A DNA stretch of 64,000 nucleotides from Diphasiastrum complanatum (taxonomy: Eukaryota; Streptophyta; Lycopodiopsida; Lycopodiales; Lycopodiaceae): assembly GCA_029204225.1 (NCBI GenBank), contig MU832116.1, forward strand, positions 1 to 64,000. The letters are read 5' to 3'. The position numbers and the translations under genes are program-made. The stretch's first letter is position 1. Each line of letters begins with the position of its first letter. Of the stretch, positions 34,061 to 43,902 are shown one piece after another. A model generated the notes under the pieces. That model had not been told where the DNA came from. It did not search any database and saw only the letters and a list, made by a program, of their open reading frames with translations.

Positions 34061-34146
34061 AGTTTAGGTAGGAGCTAATGAAATTGTTTTTTCTCACAAA
34101 AGCACATAGGATCTTCCATTCTCATTCTAATAAAACTCTCTTGGTT

Positions 34147-34227
<81 letters not shown>

Positions 34228-34550
34228 ACGTTGGGATAGAATAGCTTTGGGTAGGCGCTCGAGCCCCCAAAGCCTTTCTCAACCTACACATTCTCTCTCT
34301 TCCTCTCTCCACTCTCTTTCTCCTCTCTCTCGTCTCCCTCTCTCTTCTTGCTATGCAGGTGAAGGCGAGGTTGCCGCTCCCAGCGATGGACCCCTATGCT
34401 ACATCGACGACACAACACATGTGGACTATGTGCACACTCAGTTCGATCTTCTTGGAGGTCGCATCGGCTGATGATCCATTCCTTGGTTGGGTTGTTGCTG
34501 AGTAACAACAACGTTTTCCTTTGATTTGCTGTCGAATAGTTGGTCGACTG
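34061..34550 (+). repeat. LTR-like block with CT microsatellite
   Basis: A TATAAATA-type motif (about 34035) and TAATAAA (about 34129) precede a long CT run and a GC-richer segment, the usual layout of a plus-strand LTR promoter and leader. A 74-codon ORF (34247-34471) is mostly Ser, Leu and Pro and is not convincing. No edges or second copy were found. Confidence 0.3.
34153..34224. repeat. (TC)n microsatellite, about 72 bp
   Basis: Pure TC repeat, third of its kind in the window and of nearly the same length as those at 3275 and 24175. Confidence 0.97.
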
Positions 34551-34559
34551 TTGGCACGA

Positions 34560-35200
34560 TGGAGTCTGAGGCTCGAATTCTCGTGTTGGTGACAGGTGTT
34601 GGTTGAAGTCGATGAACTGCCTCTCGATAAAGACTATATCCTTGATGAATAAAATTTGCTAGGTATCGGGTTCATACAACTTATAGGTATTGTCGGAGGA
34701 GGTATAATCGATTAGGATGGTCTTTAGACTTTGGAAGTCGAATTTCTTCCTTGTCTCCTTCGGGATTTGCACATAGGTGATGCAACCGAATACTCGTAGG
34801 TTCTTCAATGAAGGCTTAGATCCTGTCCAAACCTCACGGGGTGTTTCACCTGAGAGGGCCTTAGGTGAATATCTATTCTATATGTAACCTGAAGTGGAAA
34901 CAACTTCAGCCCAAAAGCTCTTTGGTAATAATGCATGTGCCAACATGCATTTGGCTGACTCGATCAAGGTACGATTCTTCTTGTGGGCTAAGCGTTTGAC
35001 TGAGGCAAATAGGGAGTGATAAATTGCGGTTCAATGCCTTGGCTCTGGCAGTACTCCTTGAATTCAGTAGAGATATATTCTCCACCATTGTCGGACCTCA
35101 AGGCTTTGATCTCTGCATGCTCCTTGAAGATTTTGAAGCAATTGAAAGCTTCGGATTTCTTCTTGATAAAATACACCATCATGCTTTCGACTATTCCATG
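34560..35200 (-). mobile_element. Ty1/Copia integrase fossil, minus strand
   Basis: The minus strand reads the integrase core (MVYFIKKKSEAFNCFKIFKE, IKALRSDNGGEYISTEFKEY, PYLPQSNA) followed by the integrase end (VWTGSKPSLKNLRVFGC) and linker down to about 34560. Because an RT piece lies immediately to its right on the same strand, the order is reversed relative to one element, so two fragments are joined here. Broken. Confidence 0.85.
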
Positions 35201-35229
35201 AAATGGATCCTCCTGCTTAGAAATATAGG

Positions 35230-36560
35230 TAGCCAGAAGTGGATTTTCATGTAGCGCGTCCTATGTAAATCCATTATAACGTAGAGCATAGTGCTTTGTG
35301 GCTTGAATGTATCTTAGTAATCTCAGTAGAGCTTTCCAGTGAGGTAGGCTACATATATTGTGCCAATGTGCTGCTCGTATAGGCGAGATCGGATCGAGTG
35401 CAAACCATGACATACATGATCGGTCCAACTACCAATTCATAGGGGTATTTGCACATCTAATTCTTCTCTGCTTCAGTCGTTGACACATGTCCTTCGACAG
35501 TTTGAATCCTGGATCCATAGGCAAGTCTATCGACTTGTAGGCTTCCATGCCATGCTTGTAAAGTACACTGGTTAGATACCTTTCTTGGCTTATCACAATC
35601 CTTCTGCTTGCTTTGTCTCTGGTTATCTCGATCATGAGGAGGTAATGCACTGGGCCTGAATCGATCATTTTGAATTCCTTCGATAATAGGAACTTTGTCT
35701 CTTGTAGTAGTTGATTCAAATTGTTGATGATTAGAGAGTCATCAACGTATAGAGCTATTATGACATAGTTTGGGTCTCTATGTTTGAGATAAACATTAGA
35801 GTCGACAAAATTTGCAATGAAGTCATGCTACAACAAGAATCGATTGATTCTATCAAACCCGGCCCTTGGAGCTTTCTTCAGTCCGTAGAGAGCTTTTTGC
35901 AATTTGCATACCTTGTGTTCTTTACCTTGAAGGACGTAACCTTCAGGTTGATAGATATAGATGTCTTCTTGTATGTGTCCGTTCAGAAAAGATGTCTGAA
36001 CATCCATCTAGTGAACTTCCAGATCTTCGGGAACTACGATAGCAAGTAGTGATTGAATTGACTGAAGTCTTATTACTGGACTGAATGTCTTAGTGTAGTC
36101 AATTCCATAAGTTTGTTCATATCCTTTGACGACTAGTCGAGCTTTTCATTTGGCTGTCAAACCATCTAGATTGAGCTTCAACTTGAAGATCCACTTAGTG
36201 GTGATCGAATTGACTGAAGTCTTATTACTGGACTGAATGTCATTGAATGTCTTAGTATAGTTAATTCCATAAGTTTGTTCATATCCGTTGACGACTAGTC
36301 GAGCTTTTCATTTGGCTGTCAAACCATCTAGATTGAGCTTCAACTTGAAGATCCACTTAGTGTCACTAATCTTTGCATCAAGAGGAGCTTTGACAAGATG
36401 CCAGGTCTTGTTCTTCATCAGTGAATTATATTCAACATTCATGGTAGTGTGCCATTTGTCTACATTTGAACTCGACAGTGCTTCTGCTACTGAGGTAGGT
36501 TCATCATAACTGATAAAAGCATGAGGGATATAACGATTAGACTATTGTCAGTGTCGAGCA
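35230..36560 (-). mobile_element. Ty1/Copia reverse transcriptase fossil, minus strand
   Basis: From the right the minus strand reads the RT start ([38 protein letters not shown]), FLNGHIQEDIYIYQPEGYV, KALYGLKKAPRA, and the catalytic IIALYVDDSLIINN near 35750. Then come SGPVHYLLMIEITRD and SQERYLTSVLYKHGMEAYKS, ending around 35290. A tandem duplication sits inside. It is broken in several places. Confidence 0.88.
36051..36363. repeat. Tandem duplication (about 152 and 161 bp) inside a Copia fossil
   Basis: The block starting GATTGAATTGACTGAAGTC at 36051 repeats at 36203 as GATCGAATTGACTGAAGTC, to about 36363, with few differences. It duplicates the RT segment around [11 protein letters not shown] local duplication after insertion is the simplest reading. 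Confidence 0.92.
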
Positions 36561-36712
36561 GACCTTCGAACAACAGTCGGTTGCTGAGATGATGATTCTC
36601 CTTGTTGTGTGACATGGGTATCTTCGATTGTTATCAGAACAGTCGCAGATTGAAGCCTGTCGATGATGATGGGAGTCATTGGAATGAACTTCTGCATTGG
36701 CTGCTTCTGCGT

Positions 36713-37296
36713 AAGTTGGTAACTGCCCTTAGGATATTTGTTTCTCCAGCTATTTTAGGGTTGATGATAAGTTGGTTCGGTCTGCCAATGTAGCAAAAAT
36801 GCGAAAAATGCGAAAAACCCGAAGGTGCCCTCAAACTGAAGATATGCAAATCCTGAAGGTGCCCTAGACTGAAGGTATGTAAATCTTGAAGGCGCCCTTA
36901 GATTGAAGGTAGCGAAGAAACCGAAAGAGGCAAAAAAGCCGAAGGTGTCTTATACTAAAGGCAGCGAAAAAGCCGAAGGTGCCTTAGACTAAAGGCAACG
37001 AAAAAACCAAAAAGATGAAGTTGCCTTAAAATGGTTTCTAAGGCATTCTAGCCCACTTTGTCGCATTTTTTGTGAAGGGGCGAAAAAGGCGAGTTTCTAA
37101 GGCATTCTGGCCACTTGGCCACTGTGTTGCTTTTTTTGCGAAGGTGCGAAAAAGGCGAATTGGCCTAAAAAATGGTTAAGGCAATAAAGTCTCAAAGGGA
37201 AAAATGTGAAGGTCCAAAAACATGTAGTCGGCCTTCGATTTTCAAGATGCTCATTACTTGAACGGTTTGTTTAAGGATGAGCATAGAAATCTAACA
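36713..37296 (-). repeat. 3' LTR of a minus-strand Copia
   Basis: It shares about 590 bp with the block at 38687-39287, starting AAGTTGGTAA and ending ATCTAACA. In element sense the LTR begins TGTTAGATTTC directly after the polypurine tract TTAAGGGAAAG (about 37297-37307). Inside is a degenerate array of roughly 34-bp units built on GAAGGTGCCTTAGACTGAAGG-like sequence (36790-37020). Confidence 0.82.
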
Positions 37297-38420
37297 CTTT
37301 CCCTTAATGTGAATCCTGAAAATCTTCATCTTCAAATTTAACATATCGTTAAATCTGAGATGTTGCTCCTTTGATAGAGCCTTTGTGAAGTAATCTGCTG
37401 CCATGAAGTTTGTAGAAAACCAATGCTACTTCCTTGCTGTGCACTCTCTCTAAGGTAATGATACATGATTTTTATATGTTTGCTTCGAGAGTGAAATCTC
37501 AGATTGAGAGATAGCGCTATTGTGCTTTGATTGTCACAATAGATTGTTGTAGGAAGTGATTGTGCAAGGTTGAGGTCTGCAAGCAGTTGCCTTGGCCAGA
37601 TCGTCTGTTTGGTTGCATTTGTGGCAACTATGGATTCGGATTCCATTGATGATAATGCAACTGAGGTCTGCTTCCGGCGGTTCCATGAGATTGGGCCTTG
37701 GTTGTATAAAAATACAAATCCAAAAGTTGATTTTTTGGTGTCGACATCTCCTGCCCGATCCGCATATGTGTAGGCTTCAAGGATGTTGACAGTGTGACTG
37801 CCTCCGTAGCAAATGTTGAGAGTTTTCATTGTTTGGATGTACTATATAGATTTTCTCTTTGATGGTTCCATTGAGGAAAGCGGTCTGGACATCCATCTAG
37901 TGGACTTCAAGATCTACTGTGGCTGCAAATGAGAGGAGTAGGCGGATCAAAGAATGTTTGACTACTGAGCTGAAGGTATCTGAATAATCTAGATCTGGAA
38001 TCTGGGAAAAGCCTTTGGCGACTAGCCTGGCCTTGTAACGATTTGGCCTTCCTTTAGCGTCATACTCTGATGAACTTCGGTCCTTTGATGTGGATTGACT
38101 CGTTGAAGTTCTGACTCATTGTCTGAGTCATCGTCGTTATTCAGCAGTTGAATCTGTGGATCAGAATTGACTGGTTGCTCGATCCTTGAATCGGAATTAT
38201 CAGCATCTTTTCCTTTGTGGTCGATGAATTGGTCTTCCATGAAAATGACATCTCTACTGGTGAATGCCTTCTCGGTATCCAAATTGTAGAGCTTGTATGC
38301 CTTGTGATTTGGGGAATAGCCGATGAAGATCGTCTTCCTGCTCTTATCATCCAGCTTTCTTCTTAGATCCTCAGGGATCTGAGCGAAAGCGATGCATCCA
38401 AACGTAAACACAACAGTTAG
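37297..38420 (-). mobile_element. Ty1/Copia pol fossil between two LTR copies, minus strand
   Basis: The minus strand from 38411 reads the integrase end (FTFGCIAFAQIPEDLRRKLD, TIFIGYSPNHKAYKLYN, AFTSRDVIFMEDQF). RT pieces follow ([38 protein letters not shown]) and then RNase H (TSVALSSMESESIVATNA, IYCDNQSTIALSLNLRFHSR) ending near 37338. The interior is short for a Copia and broken, yet both LTRs are present. Confidence 0.88.
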
Positions 38421-38686
38421 TAGCAGAAATATTCAAGTACAATGATTCATACAAAGACTGCGCAAATGAACAATGTAGTAGTGAGACAAAAATTGCACTC
38501 TGATTGATATCAATAGTGAGTACAATGGCTTGAAGTAATAACTTCAGCTTGTTGAGCGTGATTACACTAGCTACAGATAATTCTGATTGAAAAAGAAATT
38601 CAATTAATGCTTACATAGCTTGATTCAGCTAGTATATATATTTACAAGTGTCGAGAGACCATTTACTCCAATTTTGCATATGTATA
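38421..38686. other. No gene; possible outer part of the right LTR or leader
   Basis: Non-coding stretch between Copia pol and the shared LTR block. No primer binding site could be identified. Confidence 0.35.
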
Positions 38687-39287
38687 AAGTTGGTAATCGC
38701 CCTTAGTATATTTGTTTCTCTAGCTATTTTAGGGTTGATGATAAGTTGGCGACGTCGGTCTGCCAATGTAGCAAAAATGCGAAAAACCCAAAAAACCCGA
38801 AGGTACCCTCAGACTGAAGGTATGCAAATCTTGAAGGTGCCCTTAGACTGAAGGTATGTAAATCCCGAAGGCGCCCTTAGACTGAAGATAGCGAAGAAAC
38901 TGAAAAAGGCGAAAAAAACCGAATGTGCCTTAGACTGAAGGCAACGAAAAAGCCAAAGGTACCTTAGACTAAAGGTAGCAAAAAAACCAAAAGGCGACGG
39001 TGCCTTAAAATGGTTTCTAAGGCATTCTGGCCACTTTGTCGCATCTTTCGCGAAGGGGCGAAAAAGACGAAGGTGCCTTAAAATTGTTTCTAAGGCATTC
39101 TGGCCACTTGGCCATTGTGTCGCTTTTTTCGCGAAGGTGCGAAAAAGGCGAAGTCTAAAAAATGGTTAAGGCAATGAAGTCTCAAAGGGAAAAATGTGAA
39201 GGTTCGAAAACATGTAGTTGGCCTTCGGTTTTCAAGATGCTCATTACTTGAACGATTTGTTTAAGATTGAGCATAAGAAATCTAACA
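38687..39287 (-). repeat. 5' LTR of the minus-strand Copia
   Basis: Aligned with 36713-37296 over its length with scattered differences and small indels, so the insertion is not recent. It carries the same degenerate internal array of roughly 34-bp units. It ends TCTAACA at 39287. Confidence 0.82.
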
Positions 39288-40440
39288 AGTCCTTGATGTT
39301 GTGATTGGTTCTCTTGTATTGTCGACAACTGTGTGGGTAGCAGTCATGAAGTCGACAATCAAAATTTTGACTGGTGATAGTTGACAATCGTCGAACGTGT
39401 CGAATGAGTTGAGTCAACTTGTTTTCAAGTTGAGAAGATGTCAAAGGAGTCGAAGTCGGAATGTTGATGGAGACTTCGGTTGAGTCGGTGAAGTCGACCT
39501 TGATGAAGTTGGGTCGATCTTGCTCTACTTCAAGTCGATGTTTGCACAGATTGTTTGACTTGTGCAAATAAGACTGTTGTATTAACGTCTTTTGGGCACC
39601 CGTGGGTGCATAAGACCCAAAACAAAATATGTCCAAGAAACAATGGGAATGTTGAGAGAGAATATAGTACTCAAAAAATGAATTTAGGTGACTAGGAGTG
39701 AAGATTAACTCCAACACAGTTGTTATATGGTTCTGGGTACAAACTGGACACCATACGTTCTCTCATCGTGGGCATGGGGTCTATTACAACTGGTCGTGCC
39801 TCTGATTTAATTTGTGCGGCTGCAAATCTAGAGAGGTTTGGATGCTCGGATTCCAACTCTTCTTGGTATTGATCGTTCTGATCTCAGATTAATCTATTGA
39901 CAAAGTCTAGAGGGTACTAGATCTTGATATATGTGAAGAATGCAACCCAAATCTGGTTATGTGTGATTTTTCGTGGTTTTCTCTTGATATCTCTTCAATT
40001 TTGGCTTTGATTGACCTGAAATATTCATAGTAGTTGGATGTGAGACGGATATCTATCTACTGACCATACATGCAAAGGTTCATCATGTGAGGGTTGGCTG
40101 TGCGAGGGTGCAAGGATTCTTTGTATTGTTTTGCAGACAAAAACTCTAATATCTTGATATCTGCTGGAAACTAATGCTTGCCCTCTTAATAGTAGCTGGA
40201 TCTGGCTTGGTATGAAGTGGAGAAGGTTAACTCTCACATATCTGAAAGTTATTGATGTCTGAGGGGTTCTTTTATCACTTTTTGGCTCACATATTTATCA
40301 ATTCTTCATATTAACTCTTGCAGACCTGATCCTTGATGGAAAATGACCTTATGAACTCAATGGACCATGCTGCGAAGGTTACTTGTGAGAGGGTTCTCTG
40401 AACCTTAGGATTTTTCACTTTTTTTTGGCACTTGGAACTC
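39288..40440. other. No gene recognised
   Basis: A 157-codon minus-strand ORF crosses 39717-39244. Its second half (VSINIPTSTPLTSSQLENK) might be a Copia integrase-RT linker, but this is weak. The remainder has no recognisable content. Confidence 0.3.
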
Positions 40441-41086
40441 TCTCATAGTTCACTGAAGTAAGGTCCTATTGGAGGAATTCTATGCGATCCATCGATTCAG
40501 CACACCATATTATCCTCGTGGAAATGGGCAGGCAAAATCATCCAACAAGATCTTATGTAGCGTAATCACGAAAACAATCGAAGCTAGCAGATTATATTGG
40601 GAACACAAGCTACATGCTGCTCTGTGGGCATTCATGACAACATACAAAGGGAGCACTGATCAGACGCCATTCCAATTGTTTATGGTCAAGATGCCGTAAG
40701 CGGCTAGTGGAGTTTTTTTGTACCATCACTATGGGTTGCCACCACACAACGTCTTGGTGAGTCCAAATCTCTACAACTGCGCCAAGAAGCTCTACATAAA
40801 CTTTGTAGACACGCCTATTGGCTGTATCCATTGGTAGCTGAGAAAGCACGTCGTAAAGCATGGCATGATCGTCGATTGCACAAGAAGGATCTTCATTCTG
40901 GAGATCTAGTCCAAATGTCTAAAACCAAGATGATCAAAGAAAAATTGAAGTTCATAGGCGAAGGCCCGTATCGTATCAAGGATATCCTCAGCTATGGAGC
41001 CGTGAAGCTTGAATATTTGGATGAGACATTGTTTGATATACCCATCAATGGTAGTCAACTGCACAAGTATTGGTCACTTCAGTAAC
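40441..41086 (+). mobile_element. Ty3/Gypsy integrase C-terminal fossil
   Basis: The plus strand reads the end of a Gypsy integrase core (HRFSTPYYPRGNGQAKSSNK, ALWAFMTTYKGSTDQTPFQL) and the downstream GPY/F-like module (WHDRRLHKKDLHSGDLV, GEGPYRIKDILSYGAVKLE), ending NGSQLHKYW near 41085. It is broken, old, and without neighbours of the same element. Confidence 0.85.
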
Positions 41087-41090
41087 ACAG

Positions 41091-41635
41091 ATCAAGCTTG
41101 ATGATGACATGTAGATCAATTATGGATGAGATCTAACACTAAAAATGGTCATTACAGCAAGATAGAAGCCAGATCCCAACAGGATCCAGACAGAGTCAAA
41201 AGGGTAGTAGAATATCATCTATCGACAAATAGCCTCTGATGATGCAGATCAGACTTGAAGATCTCAGTCAAAAGTAGCAAAAGCAGAGGTAAAAATCACT
41301 TAAATTGATTGATTAACCACCAGATGGTCATAAGAATTCTCGCAAGACTCACCCTAGTCAAATCTGATCCAGATGGACCCACAAAAATCTTTGTGCGAGC
41401 TATTTGTGAAGGAATAGTAAAAAAAGAGCCTCTACGAGAGTTCAAACAAACCAACTTCAAGTGGCCAGAGTGTACTATAGAGAGGCGATGCTAAGTCCAT
41501 CCTTGGCCAAAGCAAATTTCAGACAAATAAAGTAGACTTGGGCCATGTAATTAAACTAATATAAAAGGGCCCAAAGTTTAAGTAGAATCTTGCAGCACAA
41601 CTACGCACATCCTGAATCGGTGTCCTACAAAATCC
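41091..41635. other. No gene recognised
   Basis: Stretch between the Gypsy and Copia fossils without a feature I can support. Confidence 0.45.
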
Positions 41636-42028
41636 GTGGAAGGTAAGACACCTCATGAAGCTGTTACTGGAAAGAAACCTAATATTTCTCATTTGAGAGT
41701 AGTTGGTTGTGATGCTTATGCTCATATTCCTGATGAGAAACGAAGGAAATTGGATGCAAAAGCTATCAAGTGTATTTTCCTTGGATATGATGAGAAGGCC
41801 AAGGCATACAGGATGTATGACACAAATGCACAGAAGCTTGTAATTTCTAGAGATGTTACGTTTGACGAGATGGGCCAAGGTGAACAATCTAAGGTAATCA
41901 CTGAACCTTTTGATGAGGGAGCGAAAGTACAGGTCAAGAAGGAAGTGGATTTTGATATAGAAAATCCATTGGACAAAGTCAAGCCTGATGCTGAAATTCC
42001 CAAGAGAGTACCTAAATGGTTTTGCTAA
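41636..42028 (+). mobile_element. Ty1/Copia integrase-end and linker fossil
   Basis: The plus strand reads GKTPHEAVTGKKPNISHLRV, then GCDAYAHIPDEKRRKLD, IKCIFLGYDEKAKAYRMYD and KLVISRDVTFDE. This is the classic end of a Copia integrase and its linker. The piece is open throughout but isolated, with nothing else from the same copy nearby. Confidence 0.88.
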
Positions 42029-42079
42029 TTTCTTATTAGTAGTCAAAGTCAAAATGGTGGTAGGTGGGGTGTATTTTTT

Positions 42080-42260
42080 TTTGCCGTAAAGATATTTTTA
42101 CAAGCACATTCTACGATGTGAAAACTTTTTTTCTTTTTAATTTTTGCCGTAAAGTTTTTTTTTTTACATGCACCTTTTTTTATGGAAGGTGCATGTAAAA
42201 TATTTTGCCAAAAAAAAAGGAGGCGCAAAAATTACGTTATGTGAGGCACCTCCTTTTTCT
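42080..42260. repeat. Foldback sequence with two inverted-repeat pairs
   Basis: TTTTACATGCACCTT (42162-42176) faces AAGGTGCATGTAAAA (42186-42200) across a 9-base loop. Next to it, AAAAAGGAGG faces CCTCCTTTTT across about 26 bases. A TTTTTGCCGTAAAG-type unit occurs twice to the left. This may be a MITE-like or other foldback element. Confidence 0.6.
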
Positions 42261-42269
42261 TAATGAAAA

Positions 42270-43662
42270 AGCAAAAAATGATTTTATGTGGTGCATGATC
42301 AACATGCTGGAATAGAGGATGTTCTAGCAAAGCAATAAAATATATTCAAGAAATCACAAATTGCCACCAATTTATGGGTAGGATAGCTTGTTGGAAAGGC
42401 CAAAAGGAGTATAAAACAGGCTGGATTGGTTTCATGCATGATCCTTTTGTACTTTGATAGCAATCTATGCCCCAAAAACTCATAAAAAAGGCTATTTTTT
42501 TGGGGCTTTTTTCGGCCTCCTACACCCACTATTCTTTGAAATCTTGTCTCTAACTTCAGAGACATCTTTAAAGACTTTGATTAATCCACTTACATGGTCG
42601 AGCCATTTTGAAATGATGCAATGTGAAATCAGAGGTCGATAAGATCCTTATTCAATAGGGATCACTTGTTTCAGGAGTTAAAGAATACATTTCCATGCCA
42701 AGGCAATCTACACATGAATGAGAAAGTGGAGGCTCTTTACTTTAGGAGCCACACAATCTATTGTATTCCCTACTACCCTGTGCAAGTGTTGTATGACCAA
42801 CTTTTTATAAGTTCTCAAGTGTCCTTTCTTTTTTGGGTATTTTGTTAGTTTGTCATTGATGTCTCTTATTCATGACATCAGTGTTGAAATCGACAAATAT
42901 ACAAATGAAGTTAGTCAAAAAGTATTACAAGAGTTTATTAGTGCTAATTCTTAAATCCCTCTCAAATCACTCCACCGTATCTAGATTCTTAGGACTCGTC
43001 TTTAATGCATCCTTTGAACTTGACCAAGGAGTTTTGGAGAGTTGTTTCTTTATCTTGGAAAGATGTCTTTGTTGCACTATCAACAAATCAAACACTTTCT
43101 GCGTGTAAGAACAAATGCCCTACAACAGAGAACAAAGGATGTGACAAGTAGAGCATTTTGAATCAGTGTTGAACCCAAACTTTATAGAAAGTTGTACTCG
43201 TAGGAATTGCTTGACACTAGATGAGAGGCTCATACATACACAAAATCATTTGAATTTTTGCATGCAATGTTGAAATGTTTGTGATTGAAGGAGTTCATAT
43301 TGTTTGGAAATCAAGACATATGACAAGCTCAAAAGATGAGTTTTTTTTTCACTTGCTAATAATTGGGCTCATGTTGTGATTATGTTGAAATATTTTAGCA
43401 AATCATTTGTTGCCATTTAGTGAAAGAGGTAGAATTGATCCTGCAACATGGTCAATACTTACAACAATTTTACATGACATTTCGTATCAAATCATACTAC
43501 ATTTCTTTGAGTGAAAAGATGGACAATTCTACTTTTTTCATATAGATAGACATGTAGTGTGTCAACAAGACTTTTTAACTTGATTTTGATGTATTGTTGA
43601 TGCCAAAACAACTAATCACAATATTGGATGGTAAAAATACAAGAAGTGCTTCTTTGCAATTG
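42270..43662. other. No gene; downstream flank of the callose synthase gene
   Basis: AT-rich sequence on the 3' side of the minus-strand callose synthase stop codon. The 3' untranslated region must lie in its right part, but I cannot place the polyadenylation site. Confidence 0.5.
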
Positions 43663-43902
43663 TTAATCTCGAGCAATGTTTTTGTTCCTTCCCGCAAGGA
43701 TACGAGAAATTTGAAGTCCTCTGCTAAAGGCTTGATTAAATAGTAGCCTAGTTTGGAACTCAGAAACAAAGGGAAACCATGCAAGCACTGCAATTGGTGT
43801 AAGAAGTACAAGACCCATTGTGTATTCATAAGCTCGTGCAAGAGATCGTGCCGGATCCCAACCGCCAATTTTTTCCACAATAGGTCGGGCAGCTTGTGCT
43901 AT
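43663..43902 (-). CDS. Callose synthase last exon with stop codon
   Basis: 240 nt including TGA at 43665-43663, acceptor TTTTGCAG. It encodes [20 protein letters not shown], the final membrane span ([16 protein letters not shown]) and the conserved tail ending RNKNIARD. Confidence 0.94.
   Translation of the reverse strand: MAQAARPIVEKIGGWDPARSLARAYEYTMGLVLLTPIAVLAWFPFVSEFQTRLLFNQAFSRGLQISRILAGRNKNIARD

Noticed and set aside
34247-34511. Ser/Leu/Pro-rich plus-strand ORF as a protein gene
   Set aside because: Low complexity next to a CT tract, with no motif; more likely leader or LTR sequence.
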